Shown here: positions 52,101 through 60,446 of the stretch, in pieces
Numbering within the stretch: the stretch's first letter is position 1
Layout of the letters: each line of letters opens with the position of its first letter
From: Bacteroidales bacterium
GTDB lineage: Bacteria > Bacteroidota > Bacteroidia > Bacteroidales > P3
Assembly (NCBI GenBank): GCA_017545365.1
Contig: JAFWOP010000067.1
Coordinates: 100,182-164,181 of the forward strand
Direction: 5' to 3'
Length of the DNA: 64,000 bases
Program-made: the position numbers and the translations under genes
The notes under the pieces: model-generated
Seen by the model: only the letters and a program-made list of their open reading frames with translations
Told to the model about the DNA's origin: nothing
The model's database searches: none

Positions 52101-52522
52101 CCGCACTTGAGGCAGCAGGCAAATGCGACCTCTCCATCGAAGGCCAGCCTGTTGAAATATTGCTCTCCGATGTGGAAATTGCCACGCAGGACATCCCCGG
52201 CTGGGTGGTGGCCAACGAGGGCAGCCTCACCGTGGCCCTCGACATCACCGTCACCGACGAACTTAAGGCCGAAGGCATTGCCCGCGAGCTGGTGAACCGT
52301 ATCCAGAACATCCGTAAGGAGGGCTTCGAGGTGACCGACCGCATCAAGGTGGACCTCCTCCACGGCGAGTGGGACGAGGCGGTTCTTGCCCATAAGGACT
52401 ATATCTGCAATGAGATTCTTTGCACCGAAATGAACCTGACGGACAGCATCGCCGACGCTGCCCAACAGACCATTGAGATAATCGAAGGCAAGCCTACACA
52501 AATATGGGTGAGGAAATCATAA
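49118..52522 (+). CDS. ileS: Isoleucyl-tRNA synthetase
   Basis: 1134 residues, of the long form usual in Bacteroidetes. The HIGH-type motif lies in 'PPSANGKPGIHHVMA'. The CP1 editing domain begins with 'AWTTTPWTLPSNTAL' (about 231-245). The KMSKS motif is 'NKMSKRLGNAVDP' (about 680-692). The anticodon-binding and C-terminal regions follow. It charges tRNA-Ile and edits valine. Just before the editing domain, residues 215-227 read MSDLSGLSDKSDL and are encoded by a GTCNGAC minisatellite (49762-49797). The gene overlaps the next one by 19 nt. Confidence 0.98.
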   Translation: MSYKEYKQLNMTQIGEDIRKFWEENEIFEKGQKLAEGHPSYVFYDGPPSANGKPGIHHVMARTIKDVFCRYKAQKGYFVERKAGWDTHGLPVELGVEKKLGITKEDIGKKISVDEYNKACRIEVLQYKDLWDELTRQMGYWVDLEHPYITFENEYIETLWFLLKMLYDKGLLYKGYTIQPYSPAAGTGLSSHELNLPGCYRDVKDTTCVAMFRIMSDLSGLSDKSDLPTYAIAWTTTPWTLPSNTALCVGPTIDYVLLETTHPYTQEPCRIVMAKALMGNFFTEGEPDEKSKLLHATVLGECKGTDLEGIAYEQLIPWVKPTVVNAAEQTHRAAKESEAFRIILGDYVTTEDGTGIVHIAPTFGADDARVAKKAAIGDLLMYDRDGKQMPMVDKQGRFARIEDLDPEWVKENVDVEVYAQYAGKYVKNAYDSTKTEKDMSLDVELVIMLKEQGKLFKSEKHTHSYPHCWRTDKPVLYYPLDSWFIRTTALRDRMIELNKTINWKPEATGTGRFGNWLENIVDWNLSRSRYWGTPLPIWRTEDGKEEVCIGSVKQLSEEIEKSVAAGFMKENPYKGGYRDFDLHRPYIDGVVLVSPSGKKMMREPDLIDVWFDSGAMPYAQIHYMGEELTADQFPADFIAEGVDQTRGWFYTLHAIATMCFDNVAFKNVISNGLVLDKNGNKMSKRLGNAVDPFETLKQQGPDATRWYMITNSQPWDNLKFDVEGVDEVRRKLFGTLYNTYSFFALYANIDGFEYKEADLPIAERPEIDRWILSELNTLVKKVDEALSDYEPTRAGRAISQFVDANLSNWYVRLCRRRFWKGEMTADKVSAYQTLYTCLETLARLMSPIAPFFSERMFLDLNNVTHRIDAASVHHVAFPEVHEEMIDKELEERMQLAQQICSMGLSLRKKSNLRVRQPLSKIMLPVQDDRFRQQVEQVKHLICSELNIKEIEFIAPDNDLLVKRIKPNFKTLGPRYGKIMKAISNEIQAFSQQQITALEAAGKCDLSIEGQPVEILLSDVEIATQDIPGWVVANEGSLTVALDITVTDELKAEGIARELVNRIQNIRKEGFEVTDRIKVDLLHGEWDEAVLAHKDYICNEILCTEMNLTDSIADAAQQTIEIIEGKPTQIWVRKS
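49762..49797. repeat. GTCNGAC minisatellite inside ileS
   Basis: Units GTCGGATTT, GTCAGGCTT, GTCAGACAA, GTCTGACCT, in frame and encoding SDL-SGL-SDK-SDL. The last three units form a near-perfect palindrome. Confidence 0.8.
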
Positions 52523-53712
52523 GCAGGATAAAGACTCTGGCAGCAGCCAACGCCCCCACCGTTGTGGAATGGCGGCGTTGGCTGCACCGCCACCCCGAGC
52601 TGAGCCAGCAGGAGCACGGCACCATGGCGTATGTGGCTGAACGGCTGCGCGACATGGGGCTGGAACCCAAGACCGGCATCGGCAAGACAGGTGTCATGGC
52701 CATGATACGTGGCGGAAAAGACCCCGAGGGTTATTGCGTGGCCCTGCGTGCCGACTACGACGCGCTGCCTTTGACCGAAGCCACGGGTCTGCCCTTTGCC
52801 TCGGAAAACCCCGGCGTGATGCACGCCTGCGGACACGACATGCACACTAGCTCGCTGCTGGGTGCCGCCCAGATTTTGTGCGCCATCCGCGAAGAGCTGA
52901 ACGGCAGCGTCATGCTTATCTTCGAGCCGTCGGAAGAGATGTACCCCGGCGGTGCACGCATGATGATGGACGACGGTCTCTTCGACGAGGTGATGCCCAA
53001 CGAGATTTACTCGTTCCACTGTCTGCCCGAGATGGAGATGGGCCGTATCGGCATGCGCAAAGGCCGCTATATGGCCTCCACCGACGAACTCTATTGGACA
53101 GTGAAGGGTAGGGGAGGGCATGGCGCCACGCCCCACCTGAGCGTCGACCCCATCCTGATAGCGTCGCACATCGTGGTGGCGTTGCAGCAGTTGGTCAGCC
53201 GCAATGCGGCCCCGATGATGCCTACGGTGCTCAGCTTCGGCAAGATAATTGGAGAGGGACGCACCAACATCATCCCCGACGAGGTGAAGATGGAAGGTAT
53301 TATCCGCACCTTCGACCCCCAATGGCGGCTGGAATGCCACGAGAAGATTCGCAAGATGAGCTGCGGCATTGCCGAGAGCATGGGGGGCGAATGCGACCTC
53401 TTCATCGACTATGGCTACCCACCTGTCATCAACGACGATGACTGCACCCAGCAGGTGCACGACAACGGCGTCGCCTTCCTGGGTGCCGAGAATGTGGACT
53501 GGATAGACCTGCGCATGACGGCGGAGGACTTCGCCTTTTTCGCACAAAAGATACCCGCCTGCTATTTCCGCGTAGGCATCCATGTGCCCGACACCCCCTT
53601 CTGCAACCTCCACCGCCCCAACCTATTGGTCGACGAACGCTCCATGCAGGTGGCCAGCGGATTCGAGGCATACAACGCCTATATGGCATTGCAAAACCGA
53701 ATCAAACAGTAG
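52504..53712 (+). CDS. M20 family amidohydrolase (hippurate/IAA-amino acid hydrolase type)
   Basis: 402 residues. 'WLHRHPELSQQEHGTMAYV' at the N-terminus, 'ALRADYDALPLTE' and 'GVMHACGHDMHTSSLLGAA' (metal ligands Cys/His) are the M20D signatures, followed by 'LIFEPSEEMYPGGARMM' and the dimerisation domain. It deacylates N-acyl amino acids or related amides. The ATG is inside ileS (19-nt overlap), so they are co-translated, though no pathway link is evident. Confidence 0.9.
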   Translation: MGEEIISRIKTLAAANAPTVVEWRRWLHRHPELSQQEHGTMAYVAERLRDMGLEPKTGIGKTGVMAMIRGGKDPEGYCVALRADYDALPLTEATGLPFASENPGVMHACGHDMHTSSLLGAAQILCAIREELNGSVMLIFEPSEEMYPGGARMMMDDGLFDEVMPNEIYSFHCLPEMEMGRIGMRKGRYMASTDELYWTVKGRGGHGATPHLSVDPILIASHIVVALQQLVSRNAAPMMPTVLSFGKIIGEGRTNIIPDEVKMEGIIRTFDPQWRLECHEKIRKMSCGIAESMGGECDLFIDYGYPPVINDDDCTQQVHDNGVAFLGAENVDWIDLRMTAEDFAFFAQKIPACYFRVGIHVPDTPFCNLHRPNLLVDERSMQVASGFEAYNAYMALQNRIKQ

Positions 53713-53786
53713 GGTTCCCGTGTACGCCCAGCCCCATGTACCCGTACGGGCATACCCCCGTGTACACTCCACCCCAAATAGTGAAA

Positions 53787-55208
53787 ATGACAGAAACAAT
53801 AGATACAACACAAGAACTCGGCACCAGGAATATGGGTGCGCTGCTGTGGAAGTATGCCCTTCCCGCAGTGGTGACGCAGATTATAGCAACCGTCTATAAT
53901 CTGGTCGACAGCATATTCTTAGGTCATGCCGAAAATGGTGCGCTGATACTTGCCGCCCTAGCCATCACCCTCCCCATCATGAACATCATCCATGCCTTTG
54001 GCTCACTGGTGGGAGCCGGAGCCGGTGCCCGCATGAGCATCGTGCTGGGCAGGAAGGATGTCCGTTGGGCAGAGAAGATTCTTGGCAACAGCATGTGGCT
54101 CACTTTCTTCTTCGGCATACTCTTTGTCTCGGCAGGCTACCTTTTCATGGACCCGATACTGGCGATGTTTGGTGCATCGGAAATCACCATGCGGCTGGCG
54201 CATGAGTATATGTCTATCGTGCTGCCCGGCATGTTCCTCACCACCCTGACATTCAACCTTTCGGGCCTTATCCGTGCTTCGGGTTATGCCACCAAGTCGA
54301 TGTGGATTCAGGTTAGCGGTGCCGTGATGAACATCATCCTCGATGCCATCTTCATCGTCGGATTGGGTTGGGGTATTAAGGGCGGAGCGTGGGCCACCAC
54401 CATCTCCATGGCTTTCTCTGCCACTCTGGCGGTGATGCACTTCGTCTCGCCTAAGTCGTTCATCCACTATAAGCGTCACTGCTGGGAGCCTAAGATGTAT
54501 ATTGTCAAGAACATCCTTGCCATCGGCATCAGCCCTTTCTCCATGAATGTGGCGTCGTGTGCGGTGGTGGCGTTGCTCAACACCCAGCTTATCCGTTTCG
54601 GAGGAGACTATGCTGTGAGTGCCTATGGCGTGGTCAACCGTATAGCCTTCCTGGTATTTATGGTGCTGATGGGCATCTGTCAGGGCATGCAACCCATAGC
54701 AGGCTACAACTATGGAGCTGGTCTCAACCACAGGCTGAAAGAGATTTACCTGCTCTCGCTCAAATGGAATGTGGGCACTGGCATATTGGGCATGCTGCTT
54801 GCCCTCTTTGTGCCTCGCACCATGGTGATGATGATGACCAGCGAGGAGGAACTCATCTCCATAGCCATACCCGCCATGCGGTTCCTGCTGGTTATGGCAC
54901 CCCTTATTGGCTTCACCGTCACCAACTCCCAGTTCTTCCAGTCTATCGACAAGCCTTGGATAGCCATCGTCACCAGTCTCTCGCGACAGGTCATCTTTTT
55001 GATACCGTTGATGTATATCGTACCCGCCTTCATGGTGAGGCATGGGTGGAGCGGGCTGACGGGCGTGTGGCTGAGTATGACTATTAGCGACGTATGTGGT
55101 GCCCTGCTTTCGGGCATCCTGCTCTATACCCAGCTCAAGGTCTTCCGTCCAGGCTATGTGCCGCCTCACCGCAAGCCTCGAAAAGAACGTGGTCCCAAAT
55201 CAAACTAA
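53787..55208 (+). CDS. MATE family efflux transporter
   Basis: 473 residues from MTETIDTTQELGTRNMGALL (53787; the frame opens at 53736). Twelve helices are predicted, with the MATE features 'YALPAVVTQIIATVYNLVDSIFLGH' and 'PAVLSMNVASC'-like second half ('ISPFSMNVASCAVVALLNTQLIRFGGD', 'GICQGMQPIAGYNYGAG'). It exports cationic drugs or metabolites using Na+ or H+. It lies 6 nt before the esterase-like gene. Confidence 0.92.
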   Translation: MTETIDTTQELGTRNMGALLWKYALPAVVTQIIATVYNLVDSIFLGHAENGALILAALAITLPIMNIIHAFGSLVGAGAGARMSIVLGRKDVRWAEKILGNSMWLTFFFGILFVSAGYLFMDPILAMFGASEITMRLAHEYMSIVLPGMFLTTLTFNLSGLIRASGYATKSMWIQVSGAVMNIILDAIFIVGLGWGIKGGAWATTISMAFSATLAVMHFVSPKSFIHYKRHCWEPKMYIVKNILAIGISPFSMNVASCAVVALLNTQLIRFGGDYAVSAYGVVNRIAFLVFMVLMGICQGMQPIAGYNYGAGLNHRLKEIYLLSLKWNVGTGILGMLLALFVPRTMVMMMTSEEELISIAIPAMRFLLVMAPLIGFTVTNSQFFQSIDKPWIAIVTSLSRQVIFLIPLMYIVPAFMVRHGWSGLTGVWLSMTISDVCGALLSGILLYTQLKVFRPGYVPPHRKPRKERGPKSN

Positions 55209-55214
55209 AATATT

Positions 55215-56339
55215 ATGAAAAAACTAGTTTCCTTAATTGCCTTAGTCCTTAGTGTCACCATGTTGATGGCACAAGGTGAAAGTAAACGTGTGCTGTTCAT
55301 CGGCAACAGCTACACTGAAGTAAATAACCTCCCCCAGCTGGTGCAGCGGGTGGCCGAAAGTGCCGGCGATGTCGTAGAGTATCAGAGCAACACTCCCGGC
55401 GGCTGCACCTTCCAGCAGCATTGTAACAATCTCTCAATGGATTTAATCCGGCAAGGCGGCTGGGACGTGGTGGTGCTACAGGAGCAGAGCCAACGGCCCT
55501 CGTTCCCCCAGTCGCAGGTTGAAGTCGAGGTGTTTCCCTATGCCCAGCAGTTGGTGGAAGCTGTTTATAACAACAACCCCGAAGGCGAAGCCATGTTCTA
55601 CATGACATGGGGAAGGAAGTACGGCGACCAGCAGAATGCCCCCTATTTCCCAGTACTCGGCACTTACGAAGGAATGGATAGTATGCTCTATGAGCGTTAC
55701 ATGTATATGGCTCGCCAATACGATGCCTCGGTATGCCCTGTGGGACGTGTATGGCGCTACCTGCGTACCAACTACCCGGAGATTGAACTCTACCAATCTG
55801 ATGGGAGCCATCCCTCACTGGCTGGCAGCTATGCAGCCGCCTGCGCTTTCTACACCCTGATTTTCCATCGCAGTCCGCAGTATATCACCTACCAACCCGA
55901 AATCGATGCTGCCCAAGCCCTCACCATCCGCGAGGCGGTGCAAAGTGTGGTCTTCGACACCCTCTCATTTTGGCTTCGCCAGACGACAGACACCGTTCAT
56001 CACGACACCACCCAGGTGGACACTACCCAGATGGACACCACACAAGTGGACACCACACAGATTGACACCACCCAGGTGGGTATCGGACGTGTGTCGGGGC
56101 ATGAGGCCGGTTTCCGCGTCTATCCGAACCCTGCCACCGACCAAGTGACAGTGCATTTCCCTCTCTTGGCAGAGGTCTGCGAGGTGACGCTCTCCGACAT
56201 GAAAGGCCGCAAACTTCGTGCTGTGACCTTGTCAGGCTCTCAAAACACCCTGTCGTTGTCTGACTTGCCCAAAGGGGTATATCTGCTGACCGTCATTTCG
56301 CCGACCAATCACTTCTCAACGCGTATCCTTAAACAATAA
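55215..56339 (+). CDS. DUF4886/SGNH-hydrolase-like secreted protein with T9SS type A tail
   Basis: 374 residues. The signal peptide is MKKLVSLIALVLSVTMLMAQ. The hydrolase part begins 'KRVLFIGNSYTEVNNLPQLV' (SGNH block I with the nucleophile Ser) and has 'YQSDGSHPSLAGSYAAACAFY' carrying the Asp/His of block V, as in DUF4886. A linker of five DTTQ[V/M/I] repeats joins it to a sorting domain ('FRVYPNPATDQVTVHF', 'LSDLPKGVYLLTV'). It is expected to be a cell-surface carbohydrate or lipid esterase; the substrate is unknown. Confidence 0.82.
   Translation: MKKLVSLIALVLSVTMLMAQGESKRVLFIGNSYTEVNNLPQLVQRVAESAGDVVEYQSNTPGGCTFQQHCNNLSMDLIRQGGWDVVVLQEQSQRPSFPQSQVEVEVFPYAQQLVEAVYNNNPEGEAMFYMTWGRKYGDQQNAPYFPVLGTYEGMDSMLYERYMYMARQYDASVCPVGRVWRYLRTNYPEIELYQSDGSHPSLAGSYAAACAFYTLIFHRSPQYITYQPEIDAAQALTIREAVQSVVFDTLSFWLRQTTDTVHHDTTQVDTTQMDTTQVDTTQIDTTQVGIGRVSGHEAGFRVYPNPATDQVTVHFPLLAEVCEVTLSDMKGRKLRAVTLSGSQNTLSLSDLPKGVYLLTVISPTNHFSTRILKQ
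56004..56078 (+). repeat. Five tandem 15-bp units encoding the DTTQx linker
   Basis: Units start at 56004, 56019, 56034, 56049 and 56064 with the consensus GACACCACMCARRTK. The first and last units are identical. Confidence 0.9.
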
Positions 56340-56342
56340 GAT

Positions 56343-58658
56343 ATGAAAAGAATCTTCCTTTACTCATTATTGCTCTTAGCTTCCTTATCATTGGAGGCGC
56401 AGTCGCAAGAGACAAACTCAGGCTTGCAGCGGCCCAAGGTGGGTGTCGCCCTCAGTGGCGGAGGTGCCAAGGGTGCGGCGCATATCGGTGTGCTCAAGTA
56501 CATGGAGGAGATAGGCATCCCCGTCGATTATGTCACCGGCACCAGCATGGGCTCTATCATCGGCGGTCTGTATTCTTTGGGCTATTCGCCTGACGAGATG
56601 GCCAAACTCATTGCCGCCATGGATTGGGGGCTGTATATGAGCAACAGCGTCAACCGTAAGTATCAATCGGCCGAGCGACGTGAGCGCAACAGTCAGTTTC
56701 TCTTCTCCGTTCCTTTCGGCACCGGCGAGTTCCAAGAGAAGTCGGGCCGTCTGCTTTCCACCCTGCCCCGTGGCTTCATCAATGGTGCCAGCCTCATCAA
56801 CCTCTTTAGCATGCTCAGCATCGGATATAACGACTCGGTCGACTTCAACAAGCTCCCCAGGCCCTTCGCCTGTGTCTGCACCGACATCCTTAATGGCGAC
56901 TCGGTAGTGCTGCATAGTGGTGTCTTCTCCAAGGCCATCCGTGCTAGTATGGCCATCCCCGGTGTCTTTTCGCCCGTCGAGTGGGACGGTCATCTGCTGG
57001 CTGACGGCGGTTTGGTCAACAATTTCCCGGTAGATGTATGCCTCCAGATGGGTGCCGACTTGGTCATCGGTGTCGAGCTCGCCGACGATTTGGCCGACGA
57101 CCCCAGCCAGCTGCGCTCCCTCCCCCAGCAGATGAGCCAGTATCTGTCTATTGCTGTGAGAGGCAACCGCAATGAGAACCGCAAGCTGTGCGACCTCTAC
57201 CTCCATCCCGATGTGACGGGGTATAACATGATGAGCTTCAGCTCTAGTGCCATCGACACCATGGTCAGGCGTGGCTACAATTGCGCCAAGGCACATCGCG
57301 ACGAGTTCTTGAAACTCAAACAGCGGCTCGATAGCTCCGGCACTATACAATACCGGCTCCAAGCCCCCCGCGCCAAGTACTTCACCGAGACAGACACCTT
57401 CGTACTGGCCGAAGTGGTGTACAAAGGTGCCACGCAGGACGAGCAGCGGTGGCTGAACAAGAAGGACGCCCTCGAGGTGGGCATGCCCGTCACCATGGGC
57501 GACATCGAGCGCGCCATCGGTGTGCTGAACGGCACAGGAGCCTATTCCACCATCACCTACAACCTCTACGAGACAGACGAAGAGATGTGGGTCTCCAACC
57601 ATGTCTATACCGATGCCCTGGGGCGTGAGACCTACAGGTTGGTCATCAACCTCGAACCTGCCGAGCCCCATCTTCTCTCGGTCGGCTTTCGATATGACTC
57701 CGAAGAGAGTTCCTCTTTGCTCTTCCATTTGGGGTGGAACGAGCAGCGTCTTTCTGGTTTCAAGCTGCGCACCGACGTCGACTTGAATTATAATTTCCGC
57801 TTCGGCGCAAGGGCCTCGTGGTGTGGCTTGGGCTTGGGCGACATCAGCCTCGCCTACAGGTATCACAACAGCAGTATGAATATCAACTACTACGACTCCA
57901 TATCGCTGACCGGTCGCCTCATCGACCACCACAACATCAGCCTTTTCATCTCCGAGTTCCACCTGTTTGACTTTAGCTTCGCCTTCGGTATCGACGAGGA
58001 CTTCTACTCCAACCGCGCCAGTTTCACCCTCAGCAATATGCTCTATAACGGCATCTTCCATTTCGACCGCACCGAGAACTTCTTCGGTGTCTTCTTCAAT
58101 GGCCGTTTCGACAATCTGGACAATGCCTACTTTGCCACCAAGGGTGTCTATTCCACCCTCTCCTCCAGCTGGCGCAAGAACAACCAGCACCTTTTCCGTG
58201 AAATCGACTCCGGCTTTGTCGACATCAATTTCGACTTCCAGTCATATCTCTCACCCACGCCACGCTTCACCATCATCCCGCAAACCCATGTCCGCATGGT
58301 CTTGGGGCAGAACTCAGGTTGGTACGACAATGTGGTGGGTGGGACCCTCTCAGGTCGCTACCTTGACCACCAGATGGCTTTCATCGGCCTCAACAACCCC
58401 CTCCATGTGGGCGACATGGCCGGCATCCTCCGTCTCGACCTCCGCTACCAGTTCGCCAGCAAGCTGTACCTCTATCTCATGAGCAACTACTTGGTTTCCT
58501 TCGACAAGATGGATCCCTTCTATTCTCTTGAAACCACTTTCGGCACCGCCCTCCGCGTTGCCTACGACTCCCCCTTGGGCCCCGTCTCCCTCGACCTCCA
58601 CTGGAACAACTTCTCCCACCGTCTGGGCGCATATATTAATATCGGATACGTTTTCTAA
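56343..58658 (+). CDS. Patatin-like phospholipase fused to a POTRA/BamA-type barrel
   Basis: 771 residues. After the signal peptide the patatin domain shows 'VGVALSGGGAKGAAHIGVL' (oxyanion Gly-rich loop), 'VTGTSMGSIIGGLYSLGY' (Ser68) and 'LLADGGLVNNFPVDV' (catalytic Asp in DGG). Then come a POTRA-like region ('TFVLAEVVYKGATQDEQRWL ... LEVGMPVTMGDIERAIGVLNGTGAYSTITYNLYE') and a 16-strand-type surface-antigen barrel ending 'HRLGAYINIGYVF' (terminal Phe). The order matches the type Vd autotransporter layout of PlpD, in which the lipase is displayed on or released from the surface. It starts 3 nt after the previous stop. Confidence 0.9.
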   Translation: MKRIFLYSLLLLASLSLEAQSQETNSGLQRPKVGVALSGGGAKGAAHIGVLKYMEEIGIPVDYVTGTSMGSIIGGLYSLGYSPDEMAKLIAAMDWGLYMSNSVNRKYQSAERRERNSQFLFSVPFGTGEFQEKSGRLLSTLPRGFINGASLINLFSMLSIGYNDSVDFNKLPRPFACVCTDILNGDSVVLHSGVFSKAIRASMAIPGVFSPVEWDGHLLADGGLVNNFPVDVCLQMGADLVIGVELADDLADDPSQLRSLPQQMSQYLSIAVRGNRNENRKLCDLYLHPDVTGYNMMSFSSSAIDTMVRRGYNCAKAHRDEFLKLKQRLDSSGTIQYRLQAPRAKYFTETDTFVLAEVVYKGATQDEQRWLNKKDALEVGMPVTMGDIERAIGVLNGTGAYSTITYNLYETDEEMWVSNHVYTDALGRETYRLVINLEPAEPHLLSVGFRYDSEESSSLLFHLGWNEQRLSGFKLRTDVDLNYNFRFGARASWCGLGLGDISLAYRYHNSSMNINYYDSISLTGRLIDHHNISLFISEFHLFDFSFAFGIDEDFYSNRASFTLSNMLYNGIFHFDRTENFFGVFFNGRFDNLDNAYFATKGVYSTLSSSWRKNNQHLFREIDSGFVDINFDFQSYLSPTPRFTIIPQTHVRMVLGQNSGWYDNVVGGTLSGRYLDHQMAFIGLNNPLHVGDMAGILRLDLRYQFASKLYLYLMSNYLVSFDKMDPFYSLETTFGTALRVAYDSPLGPVSLDLHWNNFSHRLGAYINIGYVF

Positions 58659-58663
58659 ATCAC

Positions 58664-59668
58664 ATGGTTGATACGATAATACCCAACACCTTTGGCATCA
58701 AGGCCACTGCCGACCGCTACCTCGTGGTCAGCCAGCTACAGCAGCTGCGCGATGCCCTCGCCACGGTCAGGGCCTCAGCCTCCCCCTTCCTTGTCGTCGG
58801 TGCGGGCAGCAATATGGTCTTCACCGACCATTTCCACGGCACCATCCTTCATCTGGATAATAAAGGGGTTAGCCTCGTTCCCCCTTCTGACGCTGACACT
58901 CTCTATGTTGAGGCAGCGGCGGGCGAAGTGTGGGACGACTTTGTCCGCTATTGTGTCAGCCAGGGCTGGCACGGTGCCGAGAACCTCGTTGCCATTCCCG
59001 GCACTGTGGGGGCAGCCCCCGTTCAAAATGTCGGAGCCTACGGCATCGAAGCCAAGGACATCATCCACAGCGTCCGTGCTATCGAGGTGTCCACGGGCCA
59101 AGAACGCATCTTCTCCAACGAGGAATGCCGCTTCGGCTATCGCAACAGCATCTTCAAAGGCGAGCTCGTTGGACAATATGTCGTCTGGTCGGTCACCTTC
59201 TGCCTCCATAAGGCTTTCCATCCCGACTTGCAATACCGAGCCGTCGTCGACGAGTTGGCCGCCTTGGGTATCAGCAACCCCTTACCCCAGCAGCTCATCG
59301 ACGTCATCGCCGATATACGTTGGCGCAAACTCCCACGTCCCGAACATACAGGTAGTGCCGGCTCGTTCTTCAAAAACCCCATCGTCCCCGCATGCCAGTA
59401 CCAGCAAATTAAAGCCCTCTACCCTGGCCTTGTCGCCTATCCCGCCCCCGCGGGAGGCTACAAGCTCGCTGCCGGTTGGCTAATCGAGCATGCAGGTTGG
59501 AAGGGTCGCAACCTGGGACGCTGCGGCGTATATGAACATCAGGCCCTCGTACTGGTCAACCGTGGCGGATGCACAGGGAGCGAAGTGGTGGCCCTGGCCG
59601 ACGCCATCACCGCCGATGTCAAGGCCAAGTACGGTGTCACACTGGAAAAAGAAGCTATCATCATCTGA
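58664..59668 (+). CDS. murB: UDP-N-acetylenolpyruvoylglucosamine reductase
   Basis: 334 residues of type I MurB: 'FLVVGAGSNMVFTDHFHGTILH' (FAD binding), 'AAAGEVWDDFVRYCVSQGWHGAENLVAIPGTVGAAPVQNVGAYG', 'GYRNSIFKG', and the catalytic Ser in 'TGSAGSFFKNP'. It reduces enolpyruvyl-UDP-GlcNAc to UDP-MurNAc in peptidoglycan synthesis. It is 5 nt after the patatin gene. Confidence 0.97.
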   Translation: MVDTIIPNTFGIKATADRYLVVSQLQQLRDALATVRASASPFLVVGAGSNMVFTDHFHGTILHLDNKGVSLVPPSDADTLYVEAAAGEVWDDFVRYCVSQGWHGAENLVAIPGTVGAAPVQNVGAYGIEAKDIIHSVRAIEVSTGQERIFSNEECRFGYRNSIFKGELVGQYVVWSVTFCLHKAFHPDLQYRAVVDELAALGISNPLPQQLIDVIADIRWRKLPRPEHTGSAGSFFKNPIVPACQYQQIKALYPGLVAYPAPAGGYKLAAGWLIEHAGWKGRNLGRCGVYEHQALVLVNRGGCTGSEVVALADAITADVKAKYGVTLEKEAIII

Positions 59669-59730
59669 GGTGAGGAGTAAAGACTAAGGCGGACGCCCAC
59701 ATCATAACAACGTAACAATATAACAACGCA

Positions 59731-60366
59731 ATGAATAAACCCGAACAATTCTGGTCATGGTTCCTCAACCACAGCGAGCAGCTGACCATGATGAACGACA
59801 TCCCCGAGGACGAATGCAAAAAGCTCCTCGCCGAAATGCAGCAACAGTTGGACAGCTACTGTCCCGGTCTCACCTTCGAGATTGGTGAGCCCACCGCCCA
59901 AGGACGCACCATGACCATCAGTGCCGAAGGCGACTTCGACCTTTTCCGCTATGTGGTCGAGCTCACCGACAACGCTCCTGACGTCGACTGGTGGGAGTTC
60001 GTCCCCTTCAAGCAGCCCCAAGGCAAGGCTTTGAAGGTCTTCTTCGACAAATACCGCTTCGAAACCGCCAAGATGGCCTTCCAGCAGCTTCAAAACGATG
60101 AGGAACCTGATATCATCGGCCTCCGCATTGCCGTGCCTGACCTGCCCCACGACTACAAACCCAGCAACGATGCCAATGCTGACGACGACCTCCTCGTAGG
60201 CGTCTATGTCACCATCGAAGCACTCATCGGCGAATTCGACTGCACCACCCTCATCGGCTATGTCGACCTCTGCCCCATGCCCAAAGAGCCTTTCAAAGAG
60301 GGTTTCCGGCCCCTGGACGACCTTCCCGAGTTTGTCGATTGGTTCAAAAGTAGTCGCGAGAAGTAG
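59731..60366 (+). CDS. Conserved soluble protein, unknown
   Basis: 211 residues, acidic, no signal peptide. The segment 'DVDWWEFVPFKQPQGKALKVFFDKYRFETAKMAFQQL' and a Trp/Phe-rich end ('LPEFVDWFKSSREK') are the most distinctive parts. I have the impression of a conserved Bacteroidetes hypothetical protein but can name no family. It lies between murB and purA with a 62-nt gap before it. Confidence 0.7.
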   Translation: MNKPEQFWSWFLNHSEQLTMMNDIPEDECKKLLAEMQQQLDSYCPGLTFEIGEPTAQGRTMTISAEGDFDLFRYVVELTDNAPDVDWWEFVPFKQPQGKALKVFFDKYRFETAKMAFQQLQNDEEPDIIGLRIAVPDLPHDYKPSNDANADDDLLVGVYVTIEALIGEFDCTTLIGYVDLCPMPKEPFKEGFRPLDDLPEFVDWFKSSREK

Positions 60367-60396
60367 TTTTTTCTTACGTATATAAAAAAAAGTTCG

Positions 60397-60404
60397 TATC
60401 TTTG
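60397..60404 (+). promoter_or_regulatory. -7 element for purA
   Basis: TATCTTTG, 42 nt before the purA ATG. Confidence 0.6.
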
Positions 60405-60446
60405 CATCCGAATATTAACTAATCGTTCTTCAATAGTACTATTATA

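Noticed and set aside
56418..58190. A 590-codon minus-strand frame opposite the patatin-barrel gene
   Set aside because: It is the antisense shadow of a gene with complete catalytic motifs and barrel ending.
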